In this document: one piece after another, positions 13,859-22,322 of the stretch
Layout of the letters: every line of letters starts with the position of its first letter
Numbering within the stretch: the first letter of the stretch is position 1
Assembly: GCA_021780115.1 (NCBI GenBank)
Contig: JAJXZI010000198.1
Location: forward strand, 1-36,067
Direction of reading: 5' to 3'
Length of the DNA: 36,067 nucleotides
Origin: a bacterium
GTDB lineage: Bacteria > Verrucomicrobiota > Verrucomicrobiia > Limisphaerales > JAJXZI01
Made by a program: the position numbers and the translations under genes
Notes under the pieces: generated by a model
Told to the model about the DNA's origin: nothing
Databases searched by the model: none
Seen by the model: only the letters and a program-made list of their open reading frames with translations

Positions 13859-16800
13859 TCACCCTTCGCCGCCGTTGTCGTCGGGGCGCCGCTCCCATTG
13901 GCGCTTCTGACGCTCGGGTAGGGACGTGTCCACTTTGGCGTAGTAAGTGTCCTCCCCGAAGGCGCGGTCCACCGCCTCCTGCAACGGGTGCGAGGGGGCG
14001 ACGGCGAAGGTCTCGTGGGCCTCGACGAAGACGACTTCTCCGCCGGGCTGGAGGAGACAGAGGAACAACGGGCACTTCCCTTTGTGGGCCTCGGCAAGTT
14101 CACGGACCGTTTCGAGTTGCTCTAGCTTCAGGTGCGCGGTGTGGAGGCGCAGGTGGACCTGCTTGGTGTATTTCCGGGGTGCGTCGTCGAGCGGCAGGAT
14201 TTCCTGGGGAAAAATCTTGGGCTTTTCGTCGCCGGTGTTGACCTCGCCCACGACGAGGATGGCGGCGTTCAGCTTCAGCAGGTCGCGATATTTGTCGTAG
14301 TTCTCGTTCATGCAGAGGACCTGCACGGAGCCTTCCAGGTCCTCCAGCGTCACCATCGCGTAGGGTTTCTGCGACTTCTTCGAGACGCCGTGCTGGACCG
14401 CCGCGATCAGGCCGCCGATGCGCGTGAGGCTGCGGCTGGGCAATTGCGCGAGCGTGGCGGTGGTCGCCAGACAGTACTTCTCCAGGATGTCGGCGTAGGG
14501 CGTCAGCGGATGGCCGGTGACGTAGAAGCCCAGCAACTCCTTTTCGGCGGCGAGCAACTCGTGTTGCGGCCACTCGTCCTGGCGCGTCAGCAACTCGTCC
14601 GGCGCCGCCGCCCTTTCTTCCAACAGGCCGAAGAGCGAACTCTGACCGCTCTGGCGATCCGCCACGGTGCGCGCGGCGCGGGCCAGGGTGCGGTCGATCG
14701 AGGCGAACAACGTGGCGCGCGTCTCGCCGAAGCCGTCGCACGCCCCGGACTTGATGAAGGCTTCCAGCACCTTGCGGTTCACGGTGCGCGCGTCCACCCG
14801 CTCGCACAGGTCCGAAAGCGACCCGAAGGGGCCGCCCTCGCGGCGGGCCTTGAGGATGCTCTCGACGGCCACCTCGCCCACGCCCTTGATCGCCGCCAAC
14901 CCGAAGCGGATGGGTCTTAGTAGCACGGGCGTCCCGCCCGTGTGTTCCGGTCCTGCCGCTGAATCCAACGGGCGGGACGCCCGTGCCACTAAGCCCTTCG
15001 CCGGCGCGAAAAAGACCCCCGACTCATTCACGTCCGGCGGCAACACCTCAATGCCCATCCCGCGCGCCTCGGCGATGTACTGGCTTAGCTTGGCCGTGTC
15101 GCCCATGTCGTTGGTCATCATCGCGCCGAGGAACTCGACCGGGTAATTGGCCTTCAGATACGCGGTCTGGTAGGCGACGATGGCGTAGGCGGCGGCGTGG
15201 GATTTGTTGAAGCCGTAACCGGCGAACTTCTCGAGCAAATCGAAAATCTGGTTCGCCTTGGCCGGCGGGATATGGTTCTTCTCCCGGCAGCCGTGGACGA
15301 AGATGGCGCGCTGCTCGGCCATCTCCTCCTTCTTCTTCTTGCCCATCGCGCGCCGCAGCACGTCCGCGCCACCCAGCGTGTAGCCGGCCAGCACTTGCGC
15401 CGCCTGCATCACCTGCTCCTGGTAAATCATGATGCCGTAGGTCTCGCGGCAGATCGGCTCCAGGAGCGGATGCTCGTATTCGATCTTCATCTCGCCGTGG
15501 CGGCGCTTGATATATTCCGGGATCAGCTCCATCGGTCCGGGCCGGTAGAGCGCCACCAGCGCCGTGATGTGCTCGACCGAGCTGATCTGAAACTTACGGC
15601 ACAGGTCGCGCATCCCGCCGGATTCCAACTGGAAGACGCCGAGCGTGTTCGCCTTGTTGAGCAGGTCGTAGGTCGGGGCGTCGTCCAGCGGGAGGTTGTC
15701 AATCGGCAGATCGACGCCTTGCGTTTGCCGCACCATCTCGCAGGTGTTGCGGATGACCGTGAGCGTTTTCAGCCCGAGGAAATCCATCTTCAGCAGGCCC
15801 AGTTCCCCGACCGGCCCCATGGCGTATTGGGTGACGATTGTGCCGTCCTCGTCCGACTTGAGCGGGAGGAGGTTCGCCAGCGGTTGGTCGCCGATGACCA
15901 CGCCCGCCGCGTGGACCGAGGCGTTGCGCGTGAGGTCTTCGAGCACGAACGCCGTGTCCAGCAACTCGCGCGTGACGTCCTCGGTCTCGTACGCCTGCTT
16001 CAATTCCGGCGACTGCTTGAGCGCCTTTTCGAGCGTCATCTTCAGCTCGTTGGGAATCAGCTTGGCCAGCCGGTCGCATTCGCCGTAGCTCAGGCCCATG
16101 ACGCGGCCCACGTCGCGCACGACGGACTTCGCGCCCATCGTGCCGAAGGTGATGATCTGGGCCACCGAGTCACGACCGTATTTCTGGCGGACGTAGGCGA
16201 TAACGTCAGCGCGGCGGTCGTCGGCGAAGTCAATGTCGATGTCCGGCGGGTTGACGCGTTCGGGATTGAGGAACCGCTCGAACAGCAGGCCGTAGCGGAT
16301 CGGATCCACGTTCGCGATGCCGAGCAGGTAAGTCACAATCGAGCCGGCGGCCGAACCGCGGGCCACGCAGGCCACGCCCTTGCTGCGGCCGTACGCCACG
16401 AAGTCCGCGACGATCAGGAAATAGCTCACGAACCCCGTCTTCTCGATCACCCGCATCTCCGTCTGGAGCCGGTCCATGACGACTTGAATCGCCGCGGCCG
16501 TTTCCGGCTGCTCGTGCCAGCGGGCACCTCCGTTCGTCTCACCCCGGCCCTCGCCCGGCGGGAGAGGGGGCGCGACGCGGTGCGGGGGAATGGGGCCGGA
16601 GAACGTCGGCAAGCGCGTCGGGTCCGCGATGCCCTCCACCACCAACTCCTCCCCCTCGATCCGCGCCTGGATGGTGTAGCGGCGCTCCAAGCCTTCGCCG
16701 ATGAGCCGCCGCAGATAGGCCTCGCGCGTCAGCGGTTCCGGCGCGTGGAAGACCGGGTAGTGCAGCTTGCCGAACGGGATTTCGACGTGGCACTTCTCCG

Positions 16801-17620
16801 CGACTTCCAGCGTGTTCGCCACGGCTTCCGGCGCCTCGGCAAACCGGGCCTTCATCTCCTCCGCCGACCGCAGGTAGAACTGGGCCTCCGCGTAGCGCAG
16901 CCGCTTGGGGTCGCTGAGCAACGCCTGCGTGCCGATGCAGATCAGCGCGTCGTGGGCGCGCCAGTGCTCCTTTTGGAGGTAATGTACGTCGTTGGTCGCG
17001 ACGAGCTTCAGCCCGAACTCCTTCGCCCAGGGGATGAGGTGCCGGTTGACCTTCGCCTGCTCGGGCAGGTTGTGGTTCTGGAGTTCCAGATAAAAATTCT
17101 CCGGGCCGAAGACCTGCTTGAACCAGTCCACCGTGTCGCGGGCCTTCGGCAACTGGTCCTTCTGGATCCACTCCGGGATTTCGCTGGCCAGGCAGCCGGA
17201 GAGAACGATCAGGCCGTCTTTGTGCGCGGCCAGCAGTTCCTTGTCGATCCGCGGCTTGTAGTAATAGCCCTCCAGGTGCGCCGCGGTGGTGAGCCGGATG
17301 AGGTTCCGGTAGCCGCTCTCATCCTTCGCCAGCAGGACGAGGTGATGGTAAACATCGCGCCCGCCGCCGCCGGTGGTCTTCTTCTCATGCCGGCTGCCCG
17401 GCGCCACGTACACCTCGCAGCCGAGGATCGGCTGGATGCCCTTTTCGCGCGCCGCCTGGTAGAAATCGATCGCGCCATACAGCACGCCGTGGTCCGTGAT
17501 CGCGAGCGCCGGGAACTTCAACTCGTGCGCCCGGTCCATCAACCGGTCCAGCCGGCACGCCCCATCGAGCAGCGAATACTCGGTGTGCAGGTGCAGGTGG
17601 ACAAAGTCAGCGTGCGTCAT
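13859..17620 (-). CDS. dnaE: DNA polymerase III alpha subunit
   Basis: This is the replicative polymerase catalytic subunit, DnaE type, of about 1253 residues. The N-terminal PHP domain begins DFVHLHLHTEYSLLDGACRL with DHGVLYGAIDF. The palm has VACVARGSAAGSIVTYLLGI, the catalytic PDIDIDFADDRR aspartates and KMDFLGLKTL. Fingers and beta-binding regions follow (GFNKSHAAAYAIVAYQTAYL), then a helix-hairpin-helix (FGLAAIKGVGEVA) and a C-terminal OB fold (LEDLEGSVQVLCMNENYDKY). I prefer the ATG at 17618-17620; a GTG three codons earlier is possible. Two segments have no counterpart in other DnaE proteins I know: about 30 residues derived from a palindromic repeat (14917-14992), and a PPLPPGEGRGE insertion (around 16540-16580). 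Both keep the frame. It stands alone, divergent from hpf. Confidence 0.97.
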   Translation of the reverse strand: MTHADFVHLHLHTEYSLLDGACRLDRLMDRAHELKFPALAITDHGVLYGAIDFYQAAREKGIQPILGCEVYVAPGSRHEKKTTGGGGRDVYHHLVLLAKDESGYRNLIRLTTAAHLEGYYYKPRIDKELLAAHKDGLIVLSGCLASEIPEWIQKDQLPKARDTVDWFKQVFGPENFYLELQNHNLPEQAKVNRHLIPWAKEFGLKLVATNDVHYLQKEHWRAHDALICIGTQALLSDPKRLRYAEAQFYLRSAEEMKARFAEAPEAVANTLEVAEKCHVEIPFGKLHYPVFHAPEPLTREAYLRRLIGEGLERRYTIQARIEGEELVVEGIADPTRLPTFSGPIPPHRVAPPLPPGEGRGETNGGARWHEQPETAAAIQVVMDRLQTEMRVIEKTGFVSYFLIVADFVAYGRSKGVACVARGSAAGSIVTYLLGIANVDPIRYGLLFERFLNPERVNPPDIDIDFADDRRADVIAYVRQKYGRDSVAQIITFGTMGAKSVVRDVGRVMGLSYGECDRLAKLIPNELKMTLEKALKQSPELKQAYETEDVTRELLDTAFVLEDLTRNASVHAAGVVIGDQPLANLLPLKSDEDGTIVTQYAMGPVGELGLLKMDFLGLKTLTVIRNTCEMVRQTQGVDLPIDNLPLDDAPTYDLLNKANTLGVFQLESGGMRDLCRKFQISSVEHITALVALYRPGPMELIPEYIKRRHGEMKIEYEHPLLEPICRETYGIMIYQEQVMQAAQVLAGYTLGGADVLRRAMGKKKKEEMAEQRAIFVHGCREKNHIPPAKANQIFDLLEKFAGYGFNKSHAAAYAIVAYQTAYLKANYPVEFLGAMMTNDMGDTAKLSQYIAEARGMGIEVLPPDVNESGVFFAPAKGLVARASRPLDSAAGPEHTGGTPVLLRPIRFGLAAIKGVGEVAVESILKARREGGPFGSLSDLCERVDARTVNRKVLEAFIKSGACDGFGETRATLFASIDRTLARAARTVADRQSGQSSLFGLLEERAAAPDELLTRQDEWPQHELLAAEKELLGFYVTGHPLTPYADILEKYCLATTATLAQLPSRSLTRIGGLIAAVQHGVSKKSQKPYAMVTLEDLEGSVQVLCMNENYDKYRDLLKLNAAILVVGEVNTGDEKPKIFPQEILPLDDAPRKYTKQVHLRLHTAHLKLEQLETVRELAEAHKGKCPLFLCLLQPGGEVVFVEAHETFAVAPSHPLQEAVDRAFGEDTYYAKVDTSLPERQKRQWERRPDDNGGEG
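14917..14992. repeat. Palindromic REP-like element inside dnaE
   Basis: The 25-base arms 14917-14941 (ttagtagcacgggcgtcccg then cccgt) and 14968-14992 are inverted copies with a single mismatch, separated by 26 bases. Each arm is itself a palindrome (acgggc-gtccc-gcccgt). In dnaE it is read through as KGLVARASRPLDSAAGPEH and TGGTPVLL between FFAP and RPIRFGLAAIKG. The element is open in frame, so dnaE is lengthened, not broken. Similar 'cacgggcgtcccgcccgtg' repeats are, to my recollection, common intergenic elements in Verrucomicrobia. Confidence 0.9.
16548..16568. repeat. Short palindrome in dnaE encoding PPLPPGEGRGE
   Basis: The sequence ccctcgccc-ggc-gggagaggg is an inverted repeat with one mismatched pair. 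Read in the dnaE frame it gives PPLPPGEGRGE, the signature peptide of the 'ctcaccccggccctctccc' family of dispersed repeats that turns up in many GC-rich genomes. It falls between a variable IADPTRLPTFSGPIPPHRVA stretch and the conserved region leading to MRVIEKTGFVSYFLIVADF. Confidence 0.7.
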
Positions 17621-17870
17621 CGCTGGCACAGTACGGCGGGGCGTTGGCGTGGGGCAAGGAAGGGATGTTCACACGGGCGTACGAGTTCTTGCGTTGGGTC
17701 GGAATCGGGACCGTCCTTCGGACTCGGGAACCCGGTCTGTTTGGCCCCGGAACCACCGAGGCCTGGCTCGCCTCGCGAAGTCCATCCGGCCGTCAGGAGG
17801 CGAGTGCCGCGTTTGGGGGATTTTCCGCACTTGGACTGGATTTTTCCGCCGCCGGTTGCATTCTTGAGGT

Positions 17871-18224
17871 ATGAAATTGATTCTTTCGACGCACAACATC
17901 AAGCTGACGGAGGCGATCGAGCAACACATCCTGGACCGGCTGGACAAGCTCGAACACTTCAACCGCTGGACCGTCGATGCGCGGGTCACATTGGAGCACG
18001 ACCACACCCGCGCCCCGGAGCGGCAGTTCAACTGCTCGATGCGCCTGGGCGTCCGCGGACCGGACCTGTTTGCCGAGGATTCCGAAAACGATCTCTATGC
18101 CGCCATCGACAAGGTCGCCAAGAAGATCGAACAGCAAATCCGCAAGCGCCACAACAAGCGCATGGCCCGCAAGCACACGGAAGCCTCGCGCGGCAAGGCG
18201 CGGCTCAAGGAGCGCGGCCTTTGA
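17871..18224 (+). CDS. hpf: Ribosome hibernation promoting factor (short form)
   Basis: HPF/YfiA-family protein of 117 residues that binds the small ribosomal subunit and stabilises inactive ribosomes in stationary phase. The fold is shown by the N-terminal strand MKLILSTHNIKLTEAIEQHI, the helix LDRLDKLEHFNRW, the strands VDARVTLEHDHTRAPERQFN and FNCSMRLGVRGPDLFAEDSE, and the final helix NDLYAAIDKVAKKIEQQIRK. A basic tail (KRHNKRMARKHTEASRGKAR) follows. It lacks the extra C-terminal dimerisation domain of long HPF. TTGAGG lies just before the ATG. It is the first gene of a plus-strand run; its TGA is two bases before the GTG of the amidohydrolase. The 250 bp between it and dnaE hold no gene. 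Confidence 0.93.
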   Translation: MKLILSTHNIKLTEAIEQHILDRLDKLEHFNRWTVDARVTLEHDHTRAPERQFNCSMRLGVRGPDLFAEDSENDLYAAIDKVAKKIEQQIRKRHNKRMARKHTEASRGKARLKERGL

Positions 18225-18225
18225 G

Positions 18226-19500
18226 GTGGATCCCCAGTCGCTCATCCTGCGCGCCCGCGTCGTCCTGCCGGTCTGCCGACCGGCGATTGAGGACGGCGCG
18301 GTTTGCGTTTCCGGCCCGCGCCTCGCCGCCGTGGGGCGCTGGGGCGAGATCGCCGCGCGGCACCGCGGCGAACGGCTGGACCTGGGCGAAGTCGTTCTTC
18401 TGCCCGGTCTCGTCAATGCCCACTGCCATCTCGATTACACGCACATGGCCGGCCTGTTTCCGCCACCGCGCACCTTTCTGGATTTCATTAAACTCATCAC
18501 GGCGGAGAAGGCCACCTGGGGCTTTTCCGAGTACGCGCGGTCCTGGATCGACGGCGCCCAGATGTTGCTGCACACCGGCACCACGACCGTCGCCGACGTC
18601 GAGGTGGTGCCCGACCTGCTGCCGGACGTGTGGCACGCCAGTCCACTGCGGGTTTTTTCCTTCCTGGAAATGACCGGCATCCGGAGCCGCCGCGATCCGC
18701 GGGCCGTGCTCCGCGAGGCGGTTGAAAAAATCGACGCGCTTCCCCAGGGCCGTTGCCGCGCCGGATTGTCGCCGCACGCGCCCTACTCGACGGTGCCCGA
18801 ATTGCTCCGCTTGAGCGCCGCGACCGCGCGCCAGCGGCGCTGGCTGGTGACGACGCACCTCGGCGAGTCGAGCGCGGAATTCGAGATGTTCCGGCACGCG
18901 CGGGGCGAGATGTTCGACTGGCTCCGCCGCAACGAACGCGACATGTCCGACTGCGGCGGCGTTTCGCCGGTGCAACACGTCGAGCGCCAAGGTTTGCTCC
19001 GGGGAAACCTGCTCGGCATCCACCTGAACTACCTCGCCCGGGGCGACGCCGAACTGCTGGCGCGCCGCCGGGTCAGCGTCGTCCACTGTCCGCGCAGCCA
19101 CGAGTATTTCGGGCACGCGGCGTTCCCGCGCCGGGCGCTGGCCGACGCCGGCGTGAACCTCTGCCTGGGCACTGACAGCCTGGCGACTGTCCGCCGCCGC
19201 CCGCGGCAACCCCTCGAACTCAGCCTGTTTGAGGAGATGCGCGCCCTGGCGCGCCGCGAGCCGGAACTGCCGCCGGAAACCATCGTCCGCATGGCCACCG
19301 TCCAGGGCGCCGCGGCCCTCGGCCAGGCGGGGAAACTGGGCGAGTTGGCGCCCGGCGCCCTGGCGGATCTCGTCGCCATCCCGTGGACCGGCGGGCGCCA
19401 GGCCGCCGCCGAGGCCGTGGTCCGGCACACCGGACCCGTCGTGGCCAGCATGATCGACGGCCAGTGGGCGATCCCGCCCGCGGCCCCGGCGACGCCGTGA
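18226..19500 (+). CDS. Amidohydrolase-superfamily deaminase/hydrolase
   Basis: This is a metal-dependent hydrolase of 424 residues from the cytosine-deaminase/chlorohydrolase branch. Metal ligands visible are the HxH of NAHCHLDYTH, a later His in VTTHLGESSAE, a His in SVVHCPRSHEYFGH or nearby, and the Asp in CLGTDSLAT. SPHAPYSTVPE is also typical of this group. The beta-sandwich ends are RARVVLPVCRPAIEDGAV and ELAPGALADLVAIPW. Members deaminate purine nucleosides, including methylthioadenosine, S-adenosylhomocysteine and aminodeoxyfutalosine; the exact substrate cannot be told. The start is GTG (18226-18228), whose GAGG overlaps the hpf stop. The coding frame extends further upstream, but that part is the hpf shadow. 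Its 3' end overlaps bioF by 4 bp (GTGA). Confidence 0.9.
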   Translation: MDPQSLILRARVVLPVCRPAIEDGAVCVSGPRLAAVGRWGEIAARHRGERLDLGEVVLLPGLVNAHCHLDYTHMAGLFPPPRTFLDFIKLITAEKATWGFSEYARSWIDGAQMLLHTGTTTVADVEVVPDLLPDVWHASPLRVFSFLEMTGIRSRRDPRAVLREAVEKIDALPQGRCRAGLSPHAPYSTVPELLRLSAATARQRRWLVTTHLGESSAEFEMFRHARGEMFDWLRRNERDMSDCGGVSPVQHVERQGLLRGNLLGIHLNYLARGDAELLARRRVSVVHCPRSHEYFGHAAFPRRALADAGVNLCLGTDSLATVRRRPRQPLELSLFEEMRALARREPELPPETIVRMATVQGAAALGQAGKLGELAPGALADLVAIPWTGGRQAAAEAVVRHTGPVVASMIDGQWAIPPAAPATP

Positions 19501-20756
19501 ACGAGTTCGCCCGCGAACTGGAGGGCCGCCTCGCGACGCTCCGCGAGCAGGGCTTGCGGCGCGAACTGCGCCGCGTGGAGTCGCCGCAAGGCACACGGAT
19601 CGAAGTCGGCCGGCGGACGTTGTTGAATTTTTCCTCGAACGATTACCTCGGCCTGGCGAATCACCCGGCGTTGAAGGAGGCCGCCATCCAAGCCGTGGGG
19701 CGCTACGGCGCGGGCAGCGGCGCCTCGCGCTTGATCTGCGGCTCGCTCGCCCCGCACCATGAACTCGAAGAAGCGCTCGCCGCGTTCAAAGGCGCCGAGG
19801 CCGCGCTGAGCTTTTCCAGCGGCTACGCCACGGCCCTCGGCACCATCGGCGCCCTGCTCGGCAAAGACGACGTCCTCGTCCTCGACAAGCTCGTCCACGC
19901 CTGCGTGGTGGATGCGGCCCGGCTCTGCGGCGCCAAACTGCGCGTCTTCGCCCACAACGACCTGGACGAGTTGGAGAAAATCCTCCAGTGGGCCGCGGCG
20001 CAACCACGGGCCACGCGCCCCGCCTCCCGCACCCTCGTCGTTACCGAAAGCGTGTTCAGCATGGATGGCGACTTGGCGCCGCTCCGGGAAATCGTCGCGT
20101 TGAAGGACCGTTACGGGGCCTGGCTGATGGTGGACGAAGCTCATGGCACCGGCCTGTTCGGCGCGCATCGGCGCGGGGTGGCCGAGGCGCTCGGCGTCAG
20201 CGGTGACATCGAAGTGCAAATGGGCACGCTGGGCAAGGCGCTGGGCGCGGCCGGCGGCTACATCTGCGGCGCGCGGGCGCTCATCGACTTGCTGGTTAAC
20301 CGGGCGCGCAGTTTCATTTTCTCGACGGCGCCAGTGCCGGCGTCCGCCGCGGCGGCCACGGCGGGCATCCGGCTTGTGCAGTCGGCGGAAGGAGCAAGCC
20401 GGCACGCCCGACTCGCCGAGCGGATCGGCCAGAGCCGGACGGCCCTCGCGTCCGGCCAACCTTCCCCGGTTCCGGCGGCCACGGCCGCCGTCCAGGCGCC
20501 TGCCCATCGCGCGGCCGATCCGACCCTGCACAGCCCGATCATCCCGTTGCGCGTCGGCCCGGAAGCCAGCGCCGTCGAACTCGCCGCGGCGCTGCGCGAC
20601 CGGGGCGTCTTCATTCCGGCCATTCGCTACCCGACGGTGGCCCGCGGTCAAGCCCGGCTCCGCGTGACCGTCACCGCCGCCCACACCGCGGAGGACATCG
20701 CCACCCTGGCCTCGACGCTGCGGGACGCGCGCCGCGCCGTCCGCGCCCCGTCCTGA
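19497..20756 (+). CDS. bioF: 8-amino-7-oxononanoate synthase (PLP, alpha-oxoamine synthase)
   Basis: A PLP enzyme that condenses pimeloyl-thioester with alanine to 8-amino-7-oxononanoate, the first committed ring-forming step of biotin synthesis. At 419 residues it shows FSSNDYLGLANHP, the GAGSGASRLICGS glycine region, H134 stacking on PLP (DKLVHAC), DEAHGTG with D213 and H216, and the Schiff-base K247 in QMGTLGKALGAAGG. The start is GTG (19497-19499), overlapping the previous gene's stop. An extra Pro/Ala-rich loop (about 320-345, ALASGQPSPVPAATAAVQAP) precedes the C-terminal domain. A 2-amino-3-ketobutyrate ligase is the alternative within this superfamily, but bioA directly downstream favours BioF. 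Confidence 0.9.
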   Translation: MNEFARELEGRLATLREQGLRRELRRVESPQGTRIEVGRRTLLNFSSNDYLGLANHPALKEAAIQAVGRYGAGSGASRLICGSLAPHHELEEALAAFKGAEAALSFSSGYATALGTIGALLGKDDVLVLDKLVHACVVDAARLCGAKLRVFAHNDLDELEKILQWAAAQPRATRPASRTLVVTESVFSMDGDLAPLREIVALKDRYGAWLMVDEAHGTGLFGAHRRGVAEALGVSGDIEVQMGTLGKALGAAGGYICGARALIDLLVNRARSFIFSTAPVPASAAAATAGIRLVQSAEGASRHARLAERIGQSRTALASGQPSPVPAATAAVQAPAHRAADPTLHSPIIPLRVGPEASAVELAAALRDRGVFIPAIRYPTVARGQARLRVTVTAAHTAEDIATLASTLRDARRAVRAPS

Positions 20757-22312
20757 TGCACCCGCTCGCCCAACTGGATCACCGTTTCCTCTGGCACCCG
20801 TTCACCCAGATGCGCGACTGGCTCAAGCGCGAGCCGATCGTCATCGTGTCCGGCCGGGGCACCGTGCTGCGCGACGTGAAGGGTCGCGAGTATCTCGACG
20901 CGAATGCATCCATCTGGACCAACCTGCACGGCCACAACCATCCGAAGATCAACGCCGCGATCCGGCGTCAACTCGGGAAAATCGCCCACGCCTCGGCGCT
21001 CGGTTTGGCCAACGAGCCGGCGTCCCGGCTCGCCGCGGAGTTGGTGGCGGCGGTGAATCCCGGTGGCGGTCGGCGCGCGGATTCAAAGCATTTCGCCACC
21101 GAGTCTGACCGCGCCGCCAACTCGTGTCCGCGGCTGCCCAAGGTGTTTTTTTCCGACGACGGTTCGACGGCCTTGGAGGTGGCGCTCAAGCTGGCCCACG
21201 AATTCGCGCGCCGCACCGGACGGAGCTGGAGGCCGAAGTTCCTTTCGCTCCAGGGTGCGTATCATGGCGACACCGTCGGCGCCGTGAGCCTCGGCCACAT
21301 CGACCTTTTCCACAAGGCCTACGCGGGATTGCGTTTCAAGTGTGACGCCGTGATGGCGCCCTATTGCTACCGCTGCCCGTTCAACCGCGCCCGGCCCGAG
21401 CGGGCGGACGCCCGGGAGTATCGCCGGTGCCATTGGGAGTGTGTGGACCAAGTGGAGCGGAAGTTCGCCGCGCAGAAAAAGCGCGGCCAACCCTACGCCG
21501 GCTTCGTCTTCGAGCCGCTCGTCCAAGGCGCGGCGGGCCTGGTCCCGCAACCGGACGGCTGGCTCCGCCGCGTCGCCGCCATCGCCCGCGGCCAGGGCGC
21601 GCTGCTGATCGCCGACGAAGTGATGACCGGCTTCGGACGGACCGGCGCGGCGGACTCCGGACGGCTCTTCGCCTGCCATCAAGAAGGCGTGCAGCCGGAT
21701 TTCCTGTGTGTGGCGAAAGGTCTGACCGGCGGCTACCTGCCGATGGCGGCGACGCTGACGACGCAGGCCGTCTTCGACGCGTTCCTGGGCGAGTACGACG
21801 AGTTCAAGACGTTCTTCCACGGCCACAGCTTCACGGCCAATCCCCTCGGCGCCGCGGCGGCACTCGCCAATCTGGCGCTGCTCGACAGCCCGTCCTCCCT
21901 TCGCGCGCGGCGGCAGTTGGAGATTTCGCTGCGGCAGGAACTGGCCGGTCTCTGGTCGCTGCCCAACGTCGGCGACGCCCGCCAGGTGGGCCTGGTTGCC
22001 GGGATCGAGTTGGTGAAGGACTGGCGCACCCGCGCGCCGTTTGAGTTGCGGGAGCGCGCCGGCCTCCGCGTCTGCGAAGCGATGGCGCGGCGCGGCGTGC
22101 TCACGCGCCCCATCGGCAACGTGGTCGTGCTCATGCCGCCGTATTGCACGACGCCGGCGCAGGTGCGGCGCATGGTTTCCGTCCTGCGCGAGGCCATCGC
22201 GGAGGTTCACGGTGGCGGTCCCGTCCGCACTGGTCGACCGCGCGGCGAGAGGCGGACTTTTCTGAAACCAGAGCCTTCGGTGCGGGGTTATCGGGCGAGG
22301 CCAGACGCCTGA
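20756..22312 (+). CDS. bioA: Adenosylmethionine-8-amino-7-oxononanoate aminotransferase
   Basis: A class III PLP aminotransferase that transfers an amino group from S-adenosylmethionine to 8-amino-7-oxononanoate, giving 7,8-diaminopelargonate. It has 518 residues, longer than the usual 430-450. Key features are HPFTQM near the start, the GSTALEVALKLA region, AYHGDTVGAVSLG, D287 in IADEVMTGFGRTG, and the PLP Lys321 in CVAKGLTGGYLPM. The extra length comes from an insertion at about 102-127, a four-Cys segment (C204, C207, C225, C229), and a basic C-terminal tail of about 35 residues. Its ATG overlaps the bioF TGA by one base. bioB and bioD are not in the window. Confidence 0.92.
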   Translation: MHPLAQLDHRFLWHPFTQMRDWLKREPIVIVSGRGTVLRDVKGREYLDANASIWTNLHGHNHPKINAAIRRQLGKIAHASALGLANEPASRLAAELVAAVNPGGGRRADSKHFATESDRAANSCPRLPKVFFSDDGSTALEVALKLAHEFARRTGRSWRPKFLSLQGAYHGDTVGAVSLGHIDLFHKAYAGLRFKCDAVMAPYCYRCPFNRARPERADAREYRRCHWECVDQVERKFAAQKKRGQPYAGFVFEPLVQGAAGLVPQPDGWLRRVAAIARGQGALLIADEVMTGFGRTGAADSGRLFACHQEGVQPDFLCVAKGLTGGYLPMAATLTTQAVFDAFLGEYDEFKTFFHGHSFTANPLGAAAALANLALLDSPSSLRARRQLEISLRQELAGLWSLPNVGDARQVGLVAGIELVKDWRTRAPFELRERAGLRVCEAMARRGVLTRPIGNVVVLMPPYCTTPAQVRRMVSVLREAIAEVHGGGPVRTGRPRGERRTFLKPEPSVRGYRARPDA

Positions 22313-22322
22313 CTGTGATGTT

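Noticed and set aside
17835-17870. Sigma-54 promoter before hpf
   Set aside because: TTGCA is present, but the GG expected 10 bases before the GC is CC, so the -24/-12 pattern fails.
15197-18673. 1158-codon open frame on the plus strand opposite dnaE
   Set aside because: Antisense shadow of dnaE running on through hpf in a wrong frame; no recognisable motif.
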